A stretch of DNA of 64,000 bases from Hygrocybe punicea (lineage: Eukaryota; Basidiomycota; Agaricomycetes; Agaricales; Hygrophoraceae): positions 2,604,001-2,668,000 of the forward strand of contig OY744461.1 of assembly GCA_963556145.1 (NCBI GenBank), in the 5' to 3' direction. Below the pieces are notes generated by a model. That model was not told the origin of the DNA. It did no database searches and saw only the letters and a list, made by a program, of their open reading frames with translations. Positions 47,330-57,514 of this stretch are shown here, in pieces; position 1 is the first letter of the stretch; each line of letters opens with the position of its first letter. Both the position numbers and the translations under genes were made by a program.

Positions 47330-47862
47330 CATCTCACAAAGGCTTCATTGGGACATCACACAGGTTTGTCTGGGAGGTCCCACTGAGGCTTTGGGACATC
47401 CCACAGCCTTGTCTGGGACATCCCTGCCAGCTTGTGGGACATCCCACCGAGGCTTTGGGACGTCCCACAGCCTTGTTTGGGACATCCCTGTCAGCTTGTG
47501 GGATGTCCCTGCCAGCTTGTGGGATGTCCCACCACCTTGTTTGGGACATCCCTGTCAGCTTGTGGGACATCCCACCGAGACTTTGGGATGTTCCACAGCC
47601 TTGTTTGGGACATCCCTGCCAGCTTGTGGGACATTTCACTAAGGCTTTGGGACGTCCCACAGCCTTGTTTGGGATGTCCCTGCCAGCTTGTGGGACATCC
47701 CACCAAGGCTTTGGGACATCCCTGTCAGCTTGTGGGACATCCCGCCGAGGCTTTGGGACATCCCACAGCCTTGTCTGGGACATCCCTCCCAGCTTGTGGG
47801 ACGTCCCACAGCCTTGTCTGGGATGTCCCTGTCAGGTTTTGGGATGTCCCACAACCTAGTGT
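47330..47862. repeat. Minisatellite built on GGGACATCCC
   Basis: A unit of roughly 30-60 bp, combining GGGACATCCC with GCCAGCTTGTG, ACCGAGGCTTT and ACAGCCTTGT(T/C)T, is repeated about a dozen times. Both strands are open because the unit has no stops; the predicted peptides (CGTSHQGFGTS type) are artefacts of the repeat. Confidence 0.9.
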
Positions 47863-47944
47863 GGACCAATGTACAGGCTTGTGGGACTGCCTGCTTGCTC
47901 AGCATCTGCTAAGTCATACAATAATACTCATACCAATGATTGTT

Positions 47945-48300
47945 CATATGTTACATAATTTTAAATAATTTACATTTAGCAACTACTTAAAATAGATATA
48001 GCAAATTAAATAATTATTTTACATAAATACATGGTATTCTACTTTATCATGGGAGCGGCAGGGAGGTGGAGGTGAAGGAGAGGACAGGAGAGGGGGCAAT
48101 GGCAGGGGCAATGGCAGGGGGTAGGCAGGAGGAGAAGGGGCAGGAGGTGGATGGGAGATGGATGGGCAGCACATAGGCAGGGGGGGGAGGGGCAGGTTAG
48201 GAAAGGGCAGAAGGGGCAGGACACAGTCAGGGGGAGAAGGGAAAGGAGAAGGGGGGAGGGGGAGGGGAAAGGAGGGAAAGGGAGGGCCCAACAATATTAC
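47945..48300. repeat. AT-rich then G-rich (GGGGCAGG/GGGGGAGG) low-complexity tract
   Basis: 47945-48045 is AT-rich and 48050-48290 is almost pure G/A on this strand. The open frames here are compositional. Confidence 0.7.
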
Positions 48301-48317
48301 ATACCAGTATTCCCCTG

Positions 48318-48444
48318 GTGTCCATGCCCCTCCACGTCCTCGCCCTTGTCCCCGTCCTCGTCCTCGTCCCCATTCCCGTTGTCCTCATTTTCGTCGTTTT
48401 CGTCCCTGTCCCCGTCCTCACCATCACTCATCAGGAAAAACACT
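48318..48444. repeat. CCCCGTCCTCGT minisatellite ending in a CATCAGGAAAAACACT terminus
   Basis: CCTCGTCCC-type repeats run to CATCAGGAAAAACACT (48429-48444). The reverse complement of that 16-mer is at 62496-62511, again bordering a CCCCGTC array, so it is probably a conserved end region of one repeat family. Confidence 0.7.
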
Positions 48445-48575
48445 TTAGCTCTCACATTATCCTGGGAATATTCCATTTTCCCAGGGTGTCAGAGAGTGCC
48501 ACAGAGTGTCACAGAGTGTCACAGAGCGTTGGAAAGAAACCTTAGAGTCACAGAAACTTGTAACCCGTATTATTA

Positions 48576-51500
48576 CTACCAAATAGTTTTGTATGAATAC
48601 ATATTCTGCCAGTTGTTCACCAAGAAAGTCCCACATTCATCTAAAACATTATCAGTGGTCCATGTGATATCTGCAGACCTTCTGAACAGAGGTGTTAACA
48701 TGCAACTCTGCCTCATGCTCGTTAAAGGAATGATAGAACCAGAACGTTGACCATCGGCACAGTACAGAGGCTTGAGAGTGTACATGTTGTGATACGGTTC
48801 TGCTGTTGGTTTCAGTCCAGTGTACCATTCAATATATGTCAAAGGGGTTTTCCGCCAGATTACTGGTGAAGGTCCCAGGCCGTAGTCTAGCGTTGATGGC
48901 AAGGTGAAAATCACCCTCACACATCCAATGCGTGTTCCTGACATAAAAAATGTCAACATGAGACTGCAAGCTTACCAGGAAGCTTACCTTCAAGACCGGT
49001 GGATTCTGCAACGTCAGTGTGCAGAACTATGACATTGTCAAAGCAGCCTGCTCTTTTCTTGAAGGCAGGAGCAGCCTTTATAACATCACATTCCTCTTCA
49101 CCATCTTCTAGACTTGGAGGGTGAAATTTCAAAGTGTGATAGACATCTAACCTTGCAAAGGGTAGCATGTTCAAAGATGCAACGCGAAATGTTGTTGGAT
49201 TCCCCATGATGCGGTTTAAATAGTCCTTGAGGGCAGTTGAAAATCCTGGAGCGTGATGGCGCTCTGCAATGACGTCGATCAATTGACGAGGTTGAGTAGG
49301 ATATTTAGGAAGTGATATCAGGTTACCGGCGGCGTTGTGAGATAGTGATTTGGAAGGAGGACTAGTGGGATGCTGTGAATCCATCCAGGAGACGTAGTGT
49401 TGGAATGTGAACATCTTCTCCTGGCGAGTAAGCCAGTTGATCATTTGTGGAAACTCGTCACGTTGGTTGGAGGCACGCCATCCATCCTTGGCTAAATCGA
49501 TGTGAAGTCGTTCAAACAATTCAGTGTTGTAATTGTCAGTGGTACCTAGAAACTTGATGGACTGGATGTAGTGGTGCAAGGAATGGAACTTAGGGATGTT
49601 AAGATCGTCACGTATGCCGGTTTCAATGAAATAAGTCTTGTGTAGGTTAAATATGTTCAGGGCATCCTGCATGTAACCCAGGGTGACGTCATCATGTGTG
49701 CTGTACTGGGCAAGGTAAATGAAGTCGAGAAGCGCACGACATGCCACTATGGCCTTCTTGGGCAGAACACCCACGAGACAACCCAGGAGAATCTTAGCCA
49801 TATTCTTCTGCTCCGTGCCAGATATTTGAGAGAGAGCAGAGATACCATTCTTAAAGTGACGCAGTCCGTATGCAGGTGGAAGGCAGCGAATACAGTGGTC
49901 TAGCTTGTCAGGACCAACTGTGCGCTGACACCAGTTTGTTAGATGCTTGAAGACACCTTGGTAGATCTGATGAAGAACATCAGGTGTAACAGCCAGATTG
50001 ATGTCTGTGTGAGGAAATCCGTCCCAGAAAGGCCTGTAAACACTTCCAGATACCTCCCTGTCCATGCAGTACTTGTGGAACTCTGATGCCGTAGCTGACG
50101 TCCTCTTTGCCTCATCTATTACTCCTAACGTCCACTTCTGAGTTCGATTCGGGTGTGCGATCATATCCTGCAGCTTGTCTGCTGGACACTGACATTTAGG
50201 GCATGTTCCGTACTTGGAACAAGTAACAAGGCATTGTTCTGGGTAGTCCGCGACATAGGATGCTAGGACAGGATGGACTTTACGAACCGAACCGTCACCA
50301 CTGGTCATCTCGATACCTGACTCTCCTAAGTCTTTCAGGGGTGCCATGATCAATCGCATCGACTCGTGGAATAAACATTGATTTCTTGCTCGATGTTCTT
50401 GTTTAGTCAACTTGTCACGGCAAATTTAGTCCACCGAAAGATAACCCACTAGAACTGCAGCATGCTGAGAAGGCTTTCTCCATACAGTTTTGGGTAGATT
50501 TCCCAAAGTGAGATAGACAGGATATGCAGACTTGCCACCCGTGAACTGAGTAAGTTGTGTTTTGTCGGTTGCGAGTATCACAGGTGCTAGAGTTGTGCCG
50601 ACAGGGAGACGTGTCTGATAGTAAGCGTGAGACCTATTTCAGAGAGGGGAGAATGTATCGTTGCACACCTGGATTACATGCCACCAAGATCCCGTCCACA
50701 TCTCAGAATAGACTCTGTTTGAGCGACTGACATCGGAATATACCTTCTTTGGGACGTAGACCATACTCTGCGATAAGGCTGGATCACCCCATAGACAATG
50801 TATTGCCTCAATCACGTCTCTGAACCTTACTACGTGCTTCTCCGCAGGACGATCCTTGAAGGACAGATGCTTGGTTTGCCACTTTCCCGCTCTGTGGGGA
50901 ATGTCATCGATGATCTTATGTAGAGCACATGTATTCTGGAATGAAAGCCCTAACTTCTGCCTCACCTGAGGGATCCATGTCAGAACATCAGTGTCGACAG
51001 AGAATCCAGAAATCTTACCCCAGGAATGGACAGAAATCGGTCAAATGCATTGTTTCCTGGACCGTCTTTAATAACCCAATCTGCAACACGCCAGTCAAGC
51101 TCGGATGTGAAAGGATAGAACGTGTTCGGCGCAGGGGTGTCGGCTCCCATAGTGATGTCACCCTCCCCATCTAGTCCGCTTCCAAACAGGTTTCTCCAGT
51201 GTTCGTGTAGATTTTCGTTCATCCGTATCACACACCCTGCTACTTGGAATGGGTCCTATACCCGACTATCGTCTTCGTCATCTAGAATCCTGTGCAGCAC
51301 ATGGCGTGCAGTGGATGGTCCAGGCCCTGCTTCACCAATCTGGACTTCGGGTAATGTAGCAAGTGTGGCTGATGGCATAGGAATGAAGTCGAACAGATCA
51401 TCGTCATCTGCCATATCATCCATTGCGGCCACGACGTATTCATCCATGTGGCTCCTCTGATCTTCCATTTGGTCTGATTGTCCATCGCCATCGCAAAGAT

Positions 51501-51675
51501 CTGAAATCAAGGCTTCTCCACCCTCTCCATCCAAATCTAAGGGGGAGAGCTGTGCCAACTTGCCACGTTGATACCAGCAGCATGAGCACGCCATTGTGAG
51601 GTGGGTGGTGCAGCCCTTCTTAGTCTTGAAGCTTTTCATGCAGACAGGGCAAGAGAGCTCATCTTGGAGATCCAT
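48576..51675 (-). pseudogene. Plavaka-type transposase with one premature stop
   Basis: Minus strand, from ATG 51675 (MDLQDELSCPVCMKSF; an upstream ATG at 51708 is also in frame) to the stop at 48576. An N-terminal C2H2 finger (CPVCMKSFKTKKGCTTHL) is followed by an acidic linker, FYPFTSELDWRVADWVI, KVYSDVSRSNRVYSEMWTGS and the transposase core: SYVADYPEQCLVTCSKYGTC, VTPDVLHQIYQGVFKHLTNW, IPKFHSLHHYIQSIKFLGTT, DNYNTELFERLHIDLAKDGW. The last exon has TRIGCVRVIFTLP and LTYIEWYTGL. A single TAA (50426-50428) interrupts GYLSVD-x-ICRDKL. All else is open, so it was inactivated recently. Plavaka transposases move DNA by cut and paste. The TIRs were not resolved. Confidence 0.85.
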
Positions 51676-52087
51676 GGTAGCGTTGTTGCAGCATTCAGTC
51701 AAAAGCACAATATGAAGATAACCAGGATAAGATTGCTATAAATGAATGATACTGTGTCACATGGGTCTCTGAGATAAGCCCAAGGAGGAACGGATTTGTG
51801 AGAGATCACTGCATGCGTTACGGAACCAGAATAAGTTTCACAAGTTGAGTCACTAGTCTCAGTATTGTCCTAGCCAGTGTTTAAAAGTAAGCTCCGTGAG
51901 AGTAGGGCTGTCTGTAGCGCTGACTTCCCAAAAAGGACCTCATTTTATCGTCTTAAAAAGTACACCTTTTCAGGAAGTCAGCACTGGTCCAGCTGATCTC
52001 TCAAAAAGTTATCTTACGCAACATGCCTTATAATTCACATCGTACAAAACAAAAAGAAATATTAACTCCACCGCCGTCTTCTCGCAT
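51676..52087. other. Intergenic region with a hairpin
   Basis: Apart from the hairpin at 51919-51982 nothing is recognised. It would hold the Plavaka promoter and the 3' flank of the kinase-like gene. Confidence 0.4.
51919..51982. repeat. Hairpin 1 (GCTGACTTCC..GGAAGTCAGC)
   Basis: Outer arms GCTGACTTCC (51919-51928) and GGAAGTCAGC (51973-51982) enclose AAAAAGG..CCTTTT inner arms and a TTTTATCGTCTTAAAA centre. It shares its layout with the hairpin at 54060-54117. Confidence 0.7.
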
Positions 52088-53912
52088 TCATGGGATCTGC
52101 AACGTCTGCCTCATATCCTGAAGCTCAGGACATTCACTAACACCAGGGCACCCATGGAGGGTGGCATGAGAGAAATCGAGAACTTGGACTACACCAGTTT
52201 GAGATAAAACTACGTTGTCTGGACGTAAGTCTAGGTGACTTACTCCAGCCTGATGGAGGGATAGTATAGCTGCCCACAGATCGTACCTAGGAACATAGCA
52301 TAAATGAAATGGCTTGCAGAGGATGTGAACGACGTACTGCTGGGCACGTGAAAGCATAGAGAATGAGCTCAACGATTTACCTGCATCAGGAGCACTTGAA
52401 AACCCCTCCCCATGTACAGACCGTAGAAAGCCGGTATCACAGTGTCCTGAAGCGCTGCGAGCACTGCATAGATTTTGGCTTCGTGACGCAGCCATGCTTG
52501 GGATTGGGTGTCAATGGCAACTTTTCTGACGACGTTGTCAGCGCAGTGGTGATCAAACCACCCTCGAAATACATTCCCCACTGATCCTCTGTCCAGAAAC
52601 GTAGTCAGAAGAAGTTCACGGTATGACGGGGGTGAAATTGCATCAGTCGGAGATTTGGAGCGTTTCAGGCGTGTTTGAATGGACTTGTGGAAGATCGCTA
52701 GTTGCATCAGCCCCTGAATCGCAACCGATGACAGGAGTGCTATTAAGGAGTGGAAAGTAAAGGACTGGCATTCTGGATCAACCACTTCCATGCGCCGCAA
52801 CTCGTACGTGACTACTTCGCAGTGATCGAGATCGAAAGTCAGACATAAAGTGTCCACCTATAAACTGGAGTCTCTCATCTGAAAACTCAGAGACGCAACT
52901 GCAACTCACCTGCGAGGGTAAAGTCAGACTGGAAAAAAAGGTTGAAAGGGTGTCACCACTGGGAGCCGGGTTGACGTTGGAACGTTGCATTGCCTGACGA
53001 GTTCGGCCTAATGGCTTAACTAATTTAACCATGGGAAGATGAATATCTGGGGGGGTGTCCATGATCGTACCGCCAGTCCGTAAAAGGCAGAAAACGATTA
53101 ACGGCATAAAGGGCGTCGTTGAGTCAAGGAGGTGAAGAATGTCTGAGCATAGGAGGCCATGCAGTAGCAAGCCAGGGACAGGGCAAAGTGAGAAGAGCAT
53201 GTACCTATCTCCTCCGAAGAGGAGTGCGTAGGGGATGGTAGTGGGACCTGACAGCATAGCTATTCCCATCTATCAGAGGTGATGATGAGTGGGGGGATTA
53301 CCACTAAGATTCAGTGCCCACCTTAAAGATTATGGATCTGTGCCCTGTCTCACTAGGGCTCAGCTCCAAAACCGCTCTATTTCTGCCCAGACGTAAGATA
53401 CCCTCCGCGTGATGTGTGAACGCTGTCCAGCTCTTGAACTCCACATGTAGCTGTGGATCAGCGTCACGGTGTGGCCGGTATGTTCCATCCGGGATCTGAT
53501 TGAAAGCGGCAATTCTAGTAGTAGGCTCGGGCTGGGTGGGATTTGCGTCAACCTCCTCTACTGCACAACATATGGGGTTAAAGGCACGCTGGAAAAGGAG
53601 GCTAGACGACGATTCATGGTCTAGGAGGTAATTCTGGAGGGACCTCACCAGGCCGGCAATTGCTTGAACCAGTACAGTGGAGGGGGCTAGATGTCGGCCT
53701 GGGGCACTTTGAAGGTAGGCATGCAATGAAGCCAGCATACGATTCGGTAAAGAATGATCATGGACCATGAAAGCCAGTCGTCCTTCCTGATTTGGGGGTG
53801 GTATGCTGATGTTGTATGGGGCGGTGGATGTCGACATCGAGATCTTGGTGAATTGATGGTCTGAGGGTAGTGGAAAGATCATGCTAGGGACGTATGTCTC
53901 CAACGTAGCCAT
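52088..53912 (-). CDS. Nuclease-like plus protein-kinase-like fusion protein
   Basis: Multi-exon minus gene. Start ATG 53912 (MATLETYVPSMIFPLPS); an upstream ATG at 53957 is also possible. The N-terminal part contains YRPHRDADPQLHVEFKSW, a D..ExK arrangement like PD-(D/E)XK nucleases. The middle is unrecognised (PYALLFGGDRYMLF). The C-terminal part is kinase-like: FLDRGSVGNVFRGWF (Gly loop), AILSLHQAGVSHLDLRPDNV (catalytic loop, HLD for HRD) and VVQVLDFSHATL (DFS for DFG), ending at 52088. Fungal proteins combining a nuclease-like region and a kinase are known among Crinkler-type and transposon-rich loci; that comparison is inference. Introns near 53270, 52860 and 52370 are plausible. It is divergent from the 2OG-dioxygenase gene. 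Confidence 0.6.
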
Positions 53913-54059
53913 CCCTCTTGCTATGGAGATACGTAGGTAAGTTTGCAATGCACCCAATCTTTTTGCTTTGGTTCTTACCTACTGGCATTCCCCTCCTTAT
54001 ACTTGCTTTGATGAAGGGACATTCAGTTAGGTACCGGTAGCGTGGCCGAAGATTCACGT

Positions 54060-54117
54060 GGTGTCCCAAAAAGGTGCACATTTTTTCGCCGTAAAAGGTG
54101 CACCTTTTTGGGACACC
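54060..54117. repeat. Hairpin 2, perfect 20-bp arms between two divergent genes
   Basis: GGTGTCCCAAAAAGGTGCAC (54060-54079) and its exact inverse at 54098-54117 surround an 18-nt centre. It lies in the short gap between the kinase-like gene and the dioxygenase gene, about 20 bp before the start of the latter. Confidence 0.9.
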
Positions 54118-57100
54118 TCGCTGCAGCGCGTACTTACTATGGACGTTTCTCCGACGGAGCTCATGGACCTGCTTCATTTCTTCCGTGAACGCACTGACAG
54201 TCTTCCACCAGGAATATTTGCAATATACCAGAAACTGGAATCGTTATATTCACCAACGTTTCTGACGTACGCTACTCCTTTAGCCGCCCTTCAACCTGAA
54301 ACCCTGCCGCACTTTTCTGTTGCTGCCGTGGCAGATAGGCCCTGTCTCAATATTAACCAGCAGGGATTTGGCCATGGCACTGCTCACATCGTTGCAGATA
54401 AGGTGAGAATTTCCATCCCTGGGACATCTGACCGTTCACATGTTCAGCTCCACTCCTTCTCACAGACTGCTAACCTCGATATGGATGCGGCTTATTCCGT
54501 TGTTGTGAGTGCTTTTGGGTGGAAGTCATTCCTTAGGCGTCTGATGCTTCCCACATCCAGGTCACCGGAGATGCTAACGCCGAAGCCGTATACGACGCAC
54601 CGGAAGACTCACCTGCACGGCTACCTGGCTGCTATATCAACGTAAACAGTTCAGAGCTACGCCATTCAAACCGTATTGATAGGCGGAAAGACTCAAATCC
54701 TTACGGTGCCACCGCAGCATCCGCAGCATCCGCAGCATCCGCAGTTAACCAGAACGGTGAGTGCAACCGAGGGGGTACGAAGCACCGGAAAAAGACCAAG
54801 AGCAAAGGGAAGCAGCAAAAGGGTTGGGAGGTCACAGATCAGCCGGTTCACATTTTGGGAGCTCGTGCCTCCGAGACCATCTCCAATCTATCACAAGGTG
54901 CGATCAGCAACTTGTCAAATGCATCCACACAGTCCTGGATCCAGTCCATGCAAGCTTTGGTGGCAGGTGGTGTTTGGGAGGGCGAGAACGCGGCTTTTGT
55001 CATGGATTCTCTGCAGTCGCTCGTCCTTCAATGCAAACGTAGCCTGGAAATGGCTGCAGGGCTCGAGTTTATTATGATGATTAATATGGTACAGTTAGCT
55101 GCGAAAACAGACTAGTGAGTCGCCCTTACTATAGGTGCTTGCATATACTCACAAGCTTCCCAGCGTCATGCAGATGAAAGGGCTTAAGTCTACGGGTAAC
55201 GTCTTCCATCATTACGTCTCAGGAATGGATGGAGGGCCATCTTTATCAACATTTCGCATGTGGGTAGGCATTGGCACAAAGTTCGCTTCGATTGCAGGCG
55301 CAGGTGAGTAGTCCCTCTGCCTATCATCAGACTCTGAAACCGCCACCTCGCAGGATCTGTCTATTGTCTAATGATTATAGCCACCAAAAACCAAAGGGCT
55401 GCAATTTCCCAGATGAAGTTCGACGAAATTTACGCCATATCAAATGCGCTTCGCTGGCCTGACCCAGGTAAGTAGCGGTGGATCTGCTCCTCTTTCGACT
55501 CTTTTCAGGTCTTTCATCAGATAGTGATGCGGGGAAGGATATTTGCCAACGCCTTATTCCACTCATCGACTACCTGCACCGTAACATCCCCTTAAGACTT
55601 TCCACAATGTTCCCTCATAGTCTGCTAAATGATACCAACATGATGGGAGACGTCGATTGTTCTGACTTGGATATGTCAGATAAATTTTTCGACAGCATCC
55701 AAAAGAAGTAAGTGATCAGTTTAACCCCTTGATCAAATAGTGACCTGACCGCGATAGCTCTTTCATGTCGCTCACGCGGAACCGTGAAATCTGGGCGCAA
55801 TGCCTAGAGCCTCAGGTGGGGCTGTCGGCTGACCCAGCACCTCTCCATGTAATGAATCAGAATCTACTCTTGTCATACGTATCGCGGGGATTGGTTCCTT
55901 CCGAACGTCCACCGTCACCCTTCTCTGATTCTGACAGTGACGACCCGAACCCTCAAAATCCACTCATCAGTGACTCTGACAACTTGCAGGCACCTCTGCT
56001 GATGAATGAGCTTCATTTTCCGGATGACAGGGCGCCCAACTACGTGGTCCTGAACACACACTTCAATCAACAAGCTAGACAGAACTTAGCGGTTCCGTAC
56101 CCCAGGGAAAAGGGTGCTAGGAAACTTTATATGGATGAGCAAAGAAGCTATGCCGCTGCAGCCCAGGTTCCCCAGGATAGTGCTGATTTTGCACGTACGG
56201 TAAGGCTTTGAAGTCATCACAAAGTACTGGAATTGATCGTACCTTTAGATGTCTGAGCTATACGACGACAACGGGGTGAAGGGAGCCAATAACTATGTTT
56301 TGATGGATGAAAAGATATTTGAGGGGTCAGCTTAGCCTTTCTTTCCATGTTATCACTTGCTGATGTCTACCTGCTGACAGTAAGGAAGTTCGTATCAACG
56401 GCTCAGACGGTTCACTTGGTGTGTTTGTCTGGGGTGATATGCCCCAGGACATGCGTACGTCGTTGGAACGTAACGTTCGGAATGCCCTGCTTGTCGAGAG
56501 TGGCCCTTCCCTGGTTCATGTGGATAGTTCCGCTGCTTCACTTGGGTTTAAGTTTCCCTCCATTCATCTAGACATGTACATTCGCAACGGCCCACACATA
56601 GGTGAACCATGTGTGGACAATTACTAATCTTACTGATGCCTTTGAATAGGGCGATGGTGCACCGTCTGACGTGCACCCTTACCTGCTACGTCGCAAAGGG
56701 GCCTCTAAGACGAATTACTATCAACTCATTCCTAGAGTCTCTAAGGAGCTCATGGAACATACTAGAGAATATACCAACCTTTGCAATTCCTTCGAAGAGT
56801 TTTTTTGGTGGGTAGAAGAAAAGGTTAATTTCATTGTCACTTTATTTTCCTGCTCTGGGAGTACTCATGTGATCCTATTAGCTGACTGGATGACTTCCTG
56901 AAATTTATGAAGATCTTTCCATGTTTGTGGACGTGCTTCCTGGCAAGGAAGCTTCTCCCTCTCATCCATTCAGTGGTTTCGTCCTTAACATCAACGCCAT
57001 CACACGCTGTCACAGGGACGTGAAGGATCGCCGTGTCTGTCTGGTTTTGGTTATAGGAGATCATGTAGGTGGTGAGCTTTGTTTACAGGAACTGGGTTTG

Positions 57101-57144
57101 GTGGTGCGCTTGCGTAACGGCGACGTTGTGGTCTTTCCCTCCGG

Positions 57145-57299
57145 TGGAGTGGTAGCGAGTGCCTAGTCACGTGATGAGGCTCCCACGGTTCGTTGTAGAT
57201 AGATCCCTGTCAGTAGTCAGTCCCAATCAAGTCTTCCTCGCCAGCTCTCCAGCGAGACTCTCCAGTTAGCCCTCGGAGCGGTACCTCCGTACCACTCCA
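57145..57299 (+). repeat. 5' LTR (155 bp)
   Basis: TGGAGTGGTA .. TACCACTCCA: it begins TG, ends CA and has 10-bp inverted ends. It is identical to 59846-60000. Confidence 0.95.
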
Positions 57300-57302
57300 A
57301 CG

Positions 57303-57325
57303 TGGTGATGAGAGCGGATTCGAAC
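57303..57325 (+). other. Primer binding site complementary to a tRNA 3' end
   Basis: TGGTGATGAGAGCGGATTCG.. begins with the complement of CCA and continues through an acceptor stem and the T-arm complement (GGATTCGAAC). The length (23 nt) and position directly after the LTR fit a PBS. The tRNA identity is not certain; Ser-like is possible. Confidence 0.75.
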
Positions 57326-57514
57326 ACAGCCTCCATCTTCAGCGATTTTCAGCGACTTTCAGCAACTTCTAGTGATTTTTCAGCACTCTAGCAATTTTAC
57401 GAGCCCGAGCACAGAGCACAGAGCACACCCAGCAGTTTCCCGAACACCAAGTAGTTTTCCGAGCACCGAACGATTTTCCAAGCACCAAACACTTTCATTT
57501 TCTCGACCGCACAA

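Noticed and set aside
47330..47862. Regular spaced repeat that could suggest a CRISPR array
   Set aside because: Units vary, the spacers are themselves repeated, there are no cas genes, and the locus is eukaryotic.
47221..47968. Overlapping frames on both strands encoding GTSHQGFGTS-type repeats
   Set aside because: The minisatellite unit lacks stops in several frames, so these are repeat artefacts, not a repeat protein.
57303..57325. tRNA gene fragment
   Set aside because: Only the 3' end complement of a tRNA is present, directly after the LTR; it is a primer binding site.
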